Source: Limosilactobacillus reuteri
Lineage (GTDB): Bacteria; Bacillota; Bacilli; Lactobacillales; Lactobacillaceae
Reading direction: 5' to 3'
Length of the DNA stretch: 64,000 nucleotides
Assembly (NCBI RefSeq): GCF_003072625.1
Contig: NZ_CP027805.1
Span: 1,883,501-1,947,500, forward strand
The notes below the pieces were generated by a model. The model worked only from the letters and a program-made list of their open reading frames with translations, was not told the DNA's origin and searched no databases. Position numbers and translations under genes: made by a program. The first letter of the stretch is position 1; every line of letters starts with the position of its first letter. Of the stretch, positions 1 to 7,619 are shown in pieces.

Positions 1-225
1 CACATACTGGTCTAAGTATCCAATCTTGACTCCTTTTTGCCATTTAATAGTGCCATCGACCGGGAGGGTTTTTCCGATCAAAATTTTAATCAAGGTACTC
101 TTCCCGGCACCATTTTGCCCAACAATCCCCATGTGTTCGTGCTTTTCTAGTTGAATGCTGGCATCTTCATAGAGCTTTTTGTCGGCATAGCTCATTGTCA
201 GTCCTTCAACATCTAATACTGCCAT
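1..225 (-). CDS. ABC-F family ATP-binding protein, N-terminal 75 residues
   Basis: The gene runs off the left edge. The start is ATG at 225-223, preceded on the minus strand by a GAGGAGA ribosome binding site. The visible part is the beginning of a nucleotide-binding domain with a Walker A motif GQNGAGKST at about residues 37-45 and no membrane segment. The opening MAVLDVEGLTMSYADKKLYE and the segment after Walker A resemble ABC-F proteins, soluble ATPases that act on ribosomes, including EttA-like factors and antibiotic-protection proteins. The second ATPase domain, the linker and the signature motif lie outside the window, so the subfamily and any role in drug resistance cannot be decided. 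An ordinary transporter ATPase is the main alternative. Confidence 0.75.
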   Translation of the reverse strand, partial: MAVLDVEGLTMSYADKKLYEDASIQLEKHEHMGIVGQNGAGKSTLIKILIGKTLPVDGTIKWQKGVKIGYLDQYV

Positions 226-432
226 TATATTCTCTCCTCTTTTTCTTACTTATTACGAGCCAAAACCGCTATCCATACTATCATATTTTAGGCACGAGCT
301 TCAATTTATTGGGATAATTCCAGCAAGTAAGTTATTTACCAAAACTATTGATATAACAAGCATGCAACAAACCCTTGCTAGTTTTTGCTTAATAAATTTC
401 ATATACTTATCCAAAAATACAGGAGCACCATA

Positions 433-867
433 ATGGAATTCGGAAACTATATCAAAAAACAACGCAATAATTTAGGCTTTACTCAAGCTGAAATTGCCGA
501 AAAATTACATGTCAATCGGCAAACAATTTCCAACTGGGAGCAAGGAAAAAGTTATCCCGATTTAGACACACTCGTTAAGATTAGTGACATATATAAAATC
601 TCAATTGACGCTTTGATTAAAGGAGACAAAGATTTGAAAAAATATTTAGATCAAGGAAAGGCTTATAATGCTTTTAGTGTTTTTAAGGGATTATTCTTCA
701 TAATGGAGAGATTATTTTTCTTACTGACAAATTATTTAGTGGATTATAATTCTCTCATCGTTAATTTTTGTACATTTTCCTTTTTAATTACTTTTGGAAT
801 AGCTATTCTTTATAGCGAGCATGTAAAACCGTTCTTTTTAGGAACCCGAAATGTCAATTTAAGTTAG
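433..867 (+). pseudogene. XRE-family HTH regulator with membrane tail, 3' end cut by IS30
   Basis: ATG at 433 is chosen over an upstream in-frame start at 385 because AGGAG lies at 421-425. Residues 1-60 are a Cro/C1-type helix-turn-helix (TQAEIAEKLHVNRQTISNWE). A short linker follows, then one or two hydrophobic segments at about residues 85-125, so this was a membrane-attached regulator of the kind common in Firmicutes. From base 845 the sequence is the end of an IS30 element. The last residues (about RNVNLS) and the stop codon are IS-encoded, so the native C terminus is lost. The IS copy here has no target duplication, which suggests that adjacent host DNA was deleted rather than simply interrupted. 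DNA binding may survive but the native output domain is gone. Confidence 0.75.
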
Positions 868-1823
868 AAAGAAAATAGTTGCTCATCAGTGACGTAAGAC
901 ATGAATACTTCATATGGAGTTCGATAGCCTAGTGATTTACGGGGCAGGTTATTTTGCTTACTCATCAGTTGGGTTACCAATTCATCAGGAAGATTGCGGA
1001 AATCTAGCTGTTTCGTTAAGCCATCCCGGCGTAAAAGACCGTTGTTGTTTTCGTTCAGCCCTCGTTGATTGGGAGCACCAACCTCGGCAAAGTAAGTGTG
1101 AAGGTCAAATTGATTGGCAATCTCGCGCCAGCCGGCGAATTCTTTTCCGTTGTCAAAGGTAATCGATTTGAAGAAGTACCGCGGGAATTTCCGAAGCCAC
1201 TGACTTAAGTGTTGGTTAATCGCATCAGCCGTCTTTTCGTGCACATTGAGTACAATTTCGACCTTCGATTGGCGTTCGGTCAGGGTCATTACCGCCCCTT
1301 GGTGCTTTTTGCCTTGGACGGTATCAGCTTCAAGGTGCCCAAATTCAGTGGCATAGTGCGGAAAGTCCTTGGCACGCTCGTGAATACTTCGCCCCAATTG
1401 GCCAGCCTTCCCGCGGCGCTCGACATAGCCATTCGGGTGCCGCTTACCTCGCATCGGCAAGGAACGGACATCGAAGCCGAACTGGCCACGTTCAAACATC
1501 CGGTAAAGAGTTCGCCGGTTACAACTAATTGGGCGCTCAGCGCGCCCAATAATGGTATCAGGCGTCCACCCCTGGGCAATTTTGTCGTTGATATAAGTGA
1601 GTTCAGCCAGTGACAACTGAGTACGGTTTCGGCGCAACGGTTGATCATTTGGGCCACTCGGTACGCTTTAAGCTTTTGCACGAAAGAATGGGCGATGATT
1701 GTCAGCTCGTTTGTGGTAAGATGGGTGTAAGTCATTTGTGGTTTCCTTTCTTTTGTTTAGGGGTATTCAAAAGTCTACCACAAATGGCTTTTCTATTTTT
1801 CTAACTTAATTTTACAAACGGCG
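845..1823 (-). mobile_element. IS30-family element, subtype A copy 1 (defective)
   Basis: The ends are CCCGAAATGTCAATTTAAG at 845 and, inverted, CGCCGTTTGTAAAATTAAG at 1823, the same ends as the copies at 21728, 25755 and 59674. Against the intact 1085-bp copy this one is 979 bp: 94 bp are missing inside the transposase gene and 12 bp beside the right end. The flanking triplets are GAA on the left and TAT on the right, so there is no 3-bp duplication, unlike the other three copies. This points to later recombination or deletion at this locus. Confidence 0.85.
864..1735 (-). pseudogene. IS30-family transposase, 94-bp internal deletion
   Basis: The start (MTYTHLTTNEL) is at 1735 and the C terminus at 864, as in the intact 321-residue copy. 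A 94-bp deletion near 1626 joins residues about 38 and 70. It removes part of the N-terminal HTH region and shifts the frame. The downstream frame keeps the DDE region, including ITFDNGKEF and GAPNQRGLNENNN. No continuous protein can be made, so this copy could move only if a transposase acts in trans. Confidence 0.85.
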
Positions 1824-1946
1824 TATATTGAAGAAATACTATATGAATATAGATTCCTTCAGCTAACTTGCTACTAGAATAATCATATTTATTGGACATG
1901 GAAACAACAATGTACTTCTATGTCTATTTATGTTTGTTATATATAA

Positions 1947-1992
1947 TTGACATAGAATTTAAGTAATGATAGAATCCCTAGCATAGATGTCA
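1947..1992 (+). promoter_or_regulatory. Promoter and possible operator of the HTH-DUF3278 pair
   Basis: TTGACA at 1947-1952 and TAGAAT at 1970-1975 are separated by 17 bases, a good sigma-A promoter. The half-sites TGACAT (1948-1953) and ATGTCA (1987-1992) are inverted repeats flanking the -10 region and could bind the downstream HTH protein for autoregulation. The operator role is inference. Confidence 0.55.
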
Positions 1993-2021
1993 TATATATG
2001 TGTCACAGGGAGGGGCAATAT

Positions 2022-2246
2022 TTGAACCGTGTTAAACAATTTCGAAAAGATCAAGGATTATCCCAGTTAAAGCTAGCTCAAAAAATTGGAGTAGCTCGGC
2101 AAACTATCAACTTAATTGAAAATAATAAGTATAATCCCTCGTTAGAACTTTGTATTAATTTAGCTAAAGCATTAAACACTGATCTTAATTCACTATTTTG
2201 GGAGGAACGCAAGAATGAAAGAAACAATCAGCACCAAAATCATTAA
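2022..2246 (+). CDS. Small XRE-family HTH transcriptional regulator
   Basis: A 74-residue stand-alone helix-turn-helix protein with the sequence SQLKLAQKIGVARQTINLIE typical of the short YozG/Cro-like regulators. I choose TTG at 2022 because AGGGAGGGG lies at 2008-2016; an in-frame ATG at 1998 has no ribosome binding site and sits about where transcription should begin. The 3' end overlaps the next gene, which starts at 2215, so the two are translationally coupled. This HTH plus DUF3278 membrane-protein pair is a common two-gene arrangement in lactobacilli. The partner is broken here, so the regulator may have no remaining partner. Its target is probably its own promoter. Confidence 0.8.
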   Translation: MNRVKQFRKDQGLSQLKLAQKIGVARQTINLIENNKYNPSLELCINLAKALNTDLNSLFWEERKNERNNQHQNH

Positions 2247-2341
2247 GTGGTTTTACGGTATTCATGGACCATTAGATGAATATCGCCGCAACGAATTCAA
2301 TCGAATCGGTAATAATATTGCCATATTTTTATTATCAATAA

Positions 2342-2448
2342 ACCCGTGGTGCTAGTTAATTTTTTCCTAGAGGAAAATGTCTAAACATGTTGGTAAATCA
2401 ACAAAAAACGCATATAGTAGTCTCAAAACTCCCAAGAAATGAGGACTA
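2342..2448 (+). repeat. Inverted partial copy of the IS982 end
   Basis: Bases 2342-2448 match the reverse complement of 6212-6318 almost perfectly; the one difference seen is six versus seven A/T in one run. The copy stops at GAGGACTA, just upstream of where the IS982 transposase start would be, so only the end and leader are present. Confidence 0.9.
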
Positions 2449-3082
2449 TTTAACAAACTACGATGGTTACGTCGTGACAACTGAACATTTTGTCTTAGCC
2501 AATCCTGTTACTAAAGTCGATGATATCCCCGATTATGAAATGTACAGTCAAACAATCGATAGCTTAAATAAGCGTTTTGGCAATTGTGTTTTAAAAGGCA
2601 TCGAAATCGGTTACATCGCTTCTGAAAAGGATCGGATCATCGACTATTTAGCCGATAAAGATTACGATTTAAAATTACTCAGTGTGCATCATAATGGTCA
2701 ATTTGATTATTTAGATGATGAAGCCAAAGATATGGATCCTGCTATTGTGATTCCTCAGTATTTTGCACAACTTTCAGAAGCACTAGTTGTTATAGAAGCA
2801 GATGTCTTTGCTCATTTTGACTATAGTTTTCGGGTATTTGGTCTATCCGTTGCTGAATTTAAACAATATGAAGCGCAGTTTTTACCGATTCTAGATCAAG
2901 TAATCAAAAATAAATTGGCATTCGAATTAAATGATAAGAGCGCTTACTTGTATGACAATTTAGCGCTATATGAATATGTCATCGATTTATATCTTTCACG
3001 TGGTGGTACCTTGTTTAGTGTTGGATCAGATGGGCATTACCTTGGACGGCACTATGTCCCGTCAAGTATACAGATCAAATAG
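2387..3082 (+). pseudogene. PHP-domain histidinol-phosphatase-like protein, truncated at both ends
   Basis: Motifs GIEIGYI, LLSVHHNGQFDYLDD, DVFAHFDYSFRVFG and FSVGSDGHYLGRH are characteristic of PHP-family histidinol phosphatases (HisK/HisJ type), which use histidine and aspartate ligands for a di- or trinuclear metal site. The N-terminal HxHxxxS metal motif is absent. The first 20 residues (MLVNQQKTHIVVSKLPRNED) are encoded by the IS982 end, read antisense and fused in frame. The C terminus is cut at about base 3047 by the IS3 element, which supplies the last residues. A family member would have about 260-280 residues, so both ends are gone and activity is unlikely. No other histidine gene is nearby. 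Confidence 0.75.
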
Positions 3083-3091
3083 ATAAAAATT

Positions 3092-3910
3092 TTAGGAGGC
3101 TTGATTGCGGAATTGTTCCGCGGTCAAGCCGTTTTTGCTTGTGTAAGCGCGTTTGGTATTAAAGTATTCAATGGCTCCTTTGACGAGCTGTTCTAGCTCT
3201 GCTAGCGTCTTAGGACGATTATGTTTGTTAATCCAGATTAGCTTGAAGTCATTCCACCAACGCTCTATGGGGGAGTTTTCCCAAGGATGACCGGGGTGTG
3301 ACATACTATGAATACAATTTTTAGAGGCTAAGTAGTCGTTGAACATACTTGAGCAGTAAGCTGATCCGCGGTCAGTATGGACCATTGGTTGCGCATCAGG
3401 TTCAACCGTAAAAGCACGATTAAAGGTTTCAATTACTGCTGATGAAGTTTCTGTGTCTGAAATATTGTAGCTTAAAGCGTAACGACCATATAAATCTAAA
3501 ATAACGTGTACTCGTACTTTATGAAGTGTGTGTTCGCCGTAGGCAACTTCCGTTGTGTCGGTAACCCACACTTCATTTTTAGTTTCACGGTCGAATTGTC
3601 CCTGCAATAAGTTGTCATTGATGTATTCTTCATGGCGTTGAATTCGATTGCGCTTCTTCTTCCTAATATTTGCTCTAATTCCATGCTTACGCATGCAATT
3701 AGTTATTCGTTTTAATCCAGCGGTAAAGCTTAAACGGTTTTCAAAGCTTAACTGTGTAGTCATCGCTAAATATCCCAGCGTCCAATTATGTTCTTCTTCT
3801 AACTCTACAATCGCTTCAAGTAACTCTGCTTGCTCATTATGATATCGACTTGGCTTTCGATTGAGCCATTTGTAATAACCATCTCGCGAAGAATCAGCTA
3901 TTTTACACAA
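3092..3910 (-). CDS. IS3-family transposase OrfB (DDE integrase core)
   Basis: This is the catalytic half of the IS150-type transposase. It contains WVTDTTEVAYGEHTLHKVRVHVILDLYGR, MVHTDRGSAYCS and SPIERWWNDFK, which supply the D, D and E of the RNase H-like integrase fold. In the native element it is made as an OrfAB fusion by -1 frameshifting. The orfB frame is open upstream of the listed ATG (GKGLRYQAIKELNQENGWSISQL), overlapping the end of orfA, with an A-run (GGAAAAGG) as a possible slip site. All catalytic residues are present, so this copy may be active. Confidence 0.9.
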   Translation of the reverse strand: MCKIADSSRDGYYKWLNRKPSRYHNEQAELLEAIVELEEEHNWTLGYLAMTTQLSFENRLSFTAGLKRITNCMRKHGIRANIRKKKRNRIQRHEEYINDNLLQGQFDRETKNEVWVTDTTEVAYGEHTLHKVRVHVILDLYGRYALSYNISDTETSSAVIETFNRAFTVEPDAQPMVHTDRGSAYCSSMFNDYLASKNCIHSMSHPGHPWENSPIERWWNDFKLIWINKHNRPKTLAELEQLVKGAIEYFNTKRAYTSKNGLTAEQFRNQAS

Positions 3911-3939
3911 CTGGCTAATTGACCATCCATTTTCTTGAT

Positions 3940-4653
3940 TTAGTTCTTTGATGGCTTGGTACCGGAGTCCTTTTCCACCTCCCGATTGCGTATTTCTGTT
4001 AATTTTTTTGCGAACGCAATCTCCATCTCTTGCTTTTCTAGCTGAGCCCTTAATAAGCGATTTTCTGCCTTGAGTCGGTCAACTTCCGTCCACTTCTCTT
4101 CTGGCTTAGCTTTGCCTCGGCGATCACGAAGTGATTCTGGGTCATTACCGCTTTTGCGATACTTTTGATACCAGCCATAAACTTGTTGGTAACTAATATG
4201 GTACTTTTCAACTGCCCAATTGTAGTTCACATCATGCTTAATCAACTCTTCAATGATAGTAAGTCGTTCTTCAAAGTCAGTCTTTCGTCCACTCATTTTT
4301 GAATCTCGCTTTCTTGGCGTATAGGCCTTTAAGTTAGATTCATTATACCGGATAATCCATTGTTCTAGTTGCCTTTGAGATCGTAAACCGTGTTTTATCG
4401 CAAATAAATCTAATGCCTCATCTGTTTGTTGATATTGTTCAACCAATGAGTTTTTAAATTCTTTAGAGTAGCTTTGATTATGATGACTTGTTTGAAGTCC
4501 TGGCATTCCCTGATACTTGTATAGAAGACTCCACCGCCTGATAGTTTTTTGGCTAATCTTGTACTTAGTTATTACCTTATGGATTCCATTTCGTAAAACT
4601 TCATTGAGGATTAAGAGTTTTTCCTCTGCTGAGTATTTAGATTTTCTTCCCAT
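3940..4653 (-). CDS. IS3-family transposase OrfA (HTH, leucine zipper)
   Basis: A 237-residue protein. I place the start at ATG 4653 (MGRKSKYSAEEK), preceded by GGAGGG, rather than at an upstream ATG that lies outside the element in host DNA. It has two tandem helix-turn-helix units (about residues 15-60 and 130-185) and a C-terminal coiled coil (EVDRLKAENRLLRAQLEKQE) used for dimerisation. It ends with TAA about 30 bases before the listed OrfB start; the two frames overlap for -1 frameshifting. Confidence 0.88.
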   Translation of the reverse strand: MGRKSKYSAEEKLLILNEVLRNGIHKVITKYKISQKTIRRWSLLYKYQGMPGLQTSHHNQSYSKEFKNSLVEQYQQTDEALDLFAIKHGLRSQRQLEQWIIRYNESNLKAYTPRKRDSKMSGRKTDFEERLTIIEELIKHDVNYNWAVEKYHISYQQVYGWYQKYRKSGNDPESLRDRRGKAKPEEKWTEVDRLKAENRLLRAQLEKQEMEIAFAKKLTEIRNREVEKDSGTKPSKN

Positions 4654-4739
4654 AGAAAAAGCCCTCCGAGTATAAGATGAATTTTCTATTTCATCTGTAT
4701 ACTCAGAGGGCATTATAGCCAAAAGTGAGGACGTTTTTT

Positions 4740-5237
4740 TTAGATTTCTTTTTCTAAAATCGGACAAATACGATCTTGTTTTCCTAAAAGAAAATGTTTG
4801 ATCCCGATTTTTTTAAATCCATAACGTTCATAAAAACGAATAGCTGCATGATTTTTTTCATAAACAGCCAAACGTAAATAACGTTTTTGTTTCGTTTTAG
4901 CATAACGATTCGCTTCATCGAGTAACCGTTGCCCTAACCCTTTGTTTTGATAATCTTTGAGCAGATAGATCCGTTGAATCTCTATAGCATCTTTTTCATC
5001 ATTGACTTTCGTATAACCAATGAGTATTTGATGATCCTTAATACCAATAAATTTACTGGTTGACTGTGCCAATTCTACTGCCAATATTTCAGTTGTCAAT
5101 TGTGTCTGTAAATATTCTTGCATATCAAGTGGATCTGCGCCATCGATAAACGATTCATAAAAACTGACAACACTTACAACTTGTAAAGCATCTAGATCAT
5201 CATAATCTAAATACGCTAGTGTGATTTGATTGTTCAT
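4740..5237 (-). CDS. GNAT-family N-acetyltransferase
   Basis: A 165-residue single-domain protein with ATG at 5237 and a strong AAAGGAGGAG site. The acetyl-CoA binding motif A reads IQRIYLLKDYQNKGLGQRLL (about residues 89-108, Q/RxxGxG/A pattern), followed by LRLAVYEKNHAAIRFYERYGFKKIG typical of motif B. The layout resembles PaiA/spermidine-type and general small-molecule acetyltransferases, but the substrate cannot be read from sequence. It is the only intact cargo gene inside the IS982-bounded unit; neighbours are a dead PHP gene and IS3. It ends 19 bases from the IS3 end, with an A-rich tract there that may be what remains of its terminator. Confidence 0.85.
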   Translation of the reverse strand: MNNQITLAYLDYDDLDALQVVSVVSFYESFIDGADPLDMQEYLQTQLTTEILAVELAQSTSKFIGIKDHQILIGYTKVNDEKDAIEIQRIYLLKDYQNKGLGQRLLDEANRYAKTKQKRYLRLAVYEKNHAAIRFYERYGFKKIGIKHFLLGKQDRICPILEKEI

Positions 5238-5276
5238 CTAACTCCTCCTTTTGACATAGTATACTATAAATCACCC

Positions 5277-6318
5277 ACCCGTGGTGCTAGTTAATTTTAA
5301 TATCCTAAAGAATATCTCAAAGTTCCTTCAAAACGTCGTTGTGCTCGACTTAATAGAACACTGTAAGCCAGTAATATGCTTTCAAATCTACTCTCTAGCC
5401 CTTTAACAGAACGTGAGTTGAAATTTTGACAACCTAATTTTTCTAAGGAAGAAAAAACAGTCTCAACTGTTTTTCTTTGTTTTCCAAGTAAGCTGTGGTC
5501 TAGTTTTTCTGATTTATCCATGTTTTTACGTGGCGGAACGGATATAGTAATGCCCTTAAGGGCAAGCTTTTCATGGATTTTATGGCTAATATATCCTTTG
5601 TCCCCTAGGATATTGGGAAGATTCGCTTCTTCCGATAAAGTCTCTAACACTTTCACGTCATGGACACCTGGATTCGTAATTGAGTAAGTAATCGGAAAGC
5701 CAGTCTTAGTAACGATCATATGAATTTTAAGACCATAAAAATAAGATTTTTTTTGTTGAGTTATAGCCAACTTTGGCTATTTGATTCAATAGTTTTGCTT
5801 GTCTATTTCTAACTGGTTTACATAATGGACTAGGAAAACTATCTATAATTCCGACTAGTTCATATTTGGTGAGCTTCTTGATGAAAAAGTATCGAATAAT
5901 CTTGATAGTGTAAGCTAAGTTTGAACTTAAGCGAGTGAATCGACTCCTACTAGGAAAGTCACCATTAGGAAATAGGACGGAACAAACCGCTCTATACGTG
6001 GCTCTTTGGCTAGTATAGCCATTAATTATGCCCCATATAACACAAGCAATAATCACTGTATCGCGTTGCTTCAGTTGATCAGTATTTCTTTGGTTTTTAA
6101 TCTTATCTGGTACACAATTGTGGTATACGTTAGAAACAGTTCTCATAATTTCCTTGAATGTTATAAAAGTATCTGTATAATGTTCAGTATATTTTGATGA
6201 ATGCATATAGTAGTCCTCATTTCTTGGGAGTTTTGAGACTACTATATGCGTTTTTTTGTTGATTTACCAACATGTTTAGACATTTTCCTCTAGGAAAAAA
6301 TTAACTAGCACCACGGGT
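5277..6318 (-). mobile_element. IS982-family element
   Basis: The 1042-bp element has ACCCGTGGTGCTAGTTAATTT at both ends in inverted orientation. It forms the right side of the IS982-bounded unit. The leader between the right end and the transposase start is duplicated at 2342. Confidence 0.85.
5297..6206 (-). pseudogene. IS982-family transposase, frameshifted at an A8 run
   Basis: The N-terminal half (start 6206, MHSSKYTEHYTD) and the C-terminal half (to 5297) lie in different frames that overlap at 5727-5770. The join falls in eight A residues on the minus strand (plus strand T8, 5747-5754); seven would give the continuous STKKSYFYGLKIHMIV. The DDE region is recognisable: IIDSFP, ILGDKGYIS and KTVETVFSSLEK. 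Ribosomal or polymerase slippage on A8 could restore some full product, so it may not be completely dead. Confidence 0.8.
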
Positions 6319-6839
6319 TATCAATAAATATATTATTAAGTTTTATTGCTAGCCTTTTAATGCTTAGTACTAATAATTCTGAACTTATTCTTGATATCGT
6401 AGTAAGCGTCCTACTATTAACTGTTTTCGCTTCTTTAGGCTATATTCTATATGAAACTAAACGCCATCATTTAACAGAAATTGATATTGAAGCCAAACGG
6501 GAGGGCAAGACTAAACAAAAATTTATTAAAAGAGCAATTGGCTTAGGAATTTACTTTGCAATTGTAATGTATGGATTAACAATCCTTATTGATTGGCTGT
6601 CTAATAGAGGAGCCCTAATTCCATTACTTACAGAACCTTCTACAATTAGTAGTACTATTTTCAGTGGCATTGTCTACGGAATATTGATGGGTACTTAGGA
6701 AATACATCAAATTAAAAGCGATCCTAATGACAAAAAAGTAACTCAAAATCACTTACATCAAAAATATTGGTTAGTTTTATTTATTATTATCGTTATTACT
6801 AGCCTTCTATTGATACATAAGTAATTATATTTCCAAAAA

Positions 6840-6950
6840 ATAAAGGCAATAGTTCGTGCGTATGCTGAAGAAAAAGGAATTATTCCAGATACTGCAAAAA
6901 CCTTTGATAATACTGATGACGCAATGAGTGAGCTTTTCAATGACAAATAA
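6840..6950 (+). pseudogene. Unidentified gene remnant, 36 codons
   Basis: An open stretch after the DUF3278 remnant reads KAIVRAYAEEKGIIPDTAKTF and ends with FNDK and TAA at 6948-6950. It has no start codon or ribosome binding site, yet it has protein-like composition. It looks like the 3' tail of a lost gene. No family is recognised. Confidence 0.3.
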
Positions 6951-7019
6951 TAATTGAAAAGTTAGTTTTGACCGCCAATTTCAACTTGATATTGATTTTG
7001 ACTAACATATTTCTCGATT

Positions 7020-7244
7020 TTATTTTAGTTGTTTTCTCAATTTTAAATACTTATCAATTGAGCGCCCCAATTCAAACACAGAGCCTATAAACAAAAAATT
7101 AACAATTGCGTTTAACCAGCTCCACGGAATCATATGTCTTAAACAAAACCCAGCAATTGTTAGTATTATCAAAAATGAATAAATACAAAAATCGCTTCTA
7201 AGCTCTTTCATTTCCCTTTGAATCTCATCATTAGATTTCGTCAT
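7020..7244 (-). CDS. Small two-helix membrane protein, unknown function
   Basis: A 74-residue protein with ATG at 7244 and an AGAAGGGA ribosome binding site. It has a charged N terminus (MTKSNDEIQREMKELRSDF), two hydrophobic segments (about residues 20-37 and 43-58) and a basic tail. The pattern resembles small lactobacillal membrane proteins that accompany HTH or DUF3278 genes, but I do not recognise a named family. It stands alone between gene remnants and the wall-hydrolase gene. Confidence 0.55.
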   Translation of the reverse strand: MTKSNDEIQREMKELRSDFCIYSFLIILTIAGFCLRHMIPWSWLNAIVNFLFIGSVFELGRSIDKYLKLRKQLK

Positions 7245-7608
7245 AATAATTCCCTTCTCGGGAAGAATAATTGTATCTAGTCATAATACCATATGCCAAT
7301 GTAGATACCTTAATAATATCTCTTTAATTATAAGGAATAAAAAAATTGATCGAATTGATTTTAGTTAAAGAAAAACAACCTAAGATTAATTTCCAACCAC
7401 TTTTGCTATACGCCGCAGTCACAGCGCTTTGTTCCGCATGGAGAATTTTTATTCCAATAATTTGAAGAGAAAATTATTACAACAATTTAACAATTATGTA
7501 ACAAGCGCCACCCTTAAGAGATTTTTCATATCTTCTTCACAATATCATCATATAGTAAAAGAGTGCACAAATTAGTTGCATGCATAAAAGAAAAATAAAT
7601 AATAATTT
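7245..7608. other. Intergenic region upstream of the LysM-NlpC gene
   Basis: About 360 bases of AT-rich DNA with no supported gene. It should contain the promoter of the downstream wall-hydrolase gene, but I see no clear -35/-10 pair with good spacing and no convincing terminator. Confidence 0.4.
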
Positions 7609-7619
7609 AGGAGTGAATA

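Larger units (their letters stand above)
3048..4721 (-). mobile_element. IS3-family (IS150-like) element, copy 1
   Basis: The 1674-bp element matches the copy at 54087 base for base as far as I compared. Ends are GGCACTATGTCCC (left) and, inverted, GGCTATAATGCCC (right), followed by the shared inner repeat GTATACAGATnAAATAGA. It carries orfA and orfB on the minus strand. The flanks show no clear duplication (GAC left, AAA right), unlike copy 2, which has ACA on both sides. A hairpin at 4664-4714 surrounds the orfA ribosome binding site. Confidence 0.85.
2342..6318. mobile_element. 3977-bp unit bounded by IS982 ends with 9-bp target duplication
   Basis: The left boundary is ACCCGTGGTGCTAG at 2342 and the right boundary is its inverted copy ending at 6318. 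Outside both lies the direct repeat TATCAATAA (2333-2341 and 6319-6327). The left 107 bp are an inverted copy of the transposase-proximal end of the complete IS982 at 5277-6318. Between them sit a truncated PHP gene, an IS3 element and an acetyltransferase gene. The perfect duplication outside the outer ends, and the restored DUF3278 frame when the unit is removed, show that the whole segment inserted as one piece. IS3 may have joined before or after. Confidence 0.85.
2215..6824 (+). pseudogene. DUF3278-type membrane protein, split by a 4-kb IS982-bounded insertion and a TAG stop
   Basis: The 5' part begins at ATG 2215 (GGAGG at 2201-2205) and reads MKETISTKIIKWFYGIHGPL, then enters the insertion at 2342. 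Joining base 2341 to base 6328 (removing the insertion and one 9-bp repeat) restores the frame through the hydrophobic segments starting near 6328. The reading frame then meets TAG at 6696-6698, and the same frame continues 42 more codons, with another membrane segment, to TAA at 6822-6824. The gene therefore carries two independent lesions. Three or four membrane helices and a charged middle are visible. DUF3278 is recognised from the N-terminal sequence; its function is unknown, though it usually follows a small HTH gene as here. Confidence 0.8.

Noticed and set aside
914-1613. Open frames of 82 and 134 codons antisense to the IS30 transposase, repeated at every subtype A copy
   Set aside because: They recur only because the IS recurs, lie fully opposite the transposase, and lack ribosome binding sites.
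4654-4767. N-terminal extension of IS3 OrfA to 4767
   Set aside because: It crosses the IS end into host DNA, and the corresponding extension at copy 2 is a different sequence.
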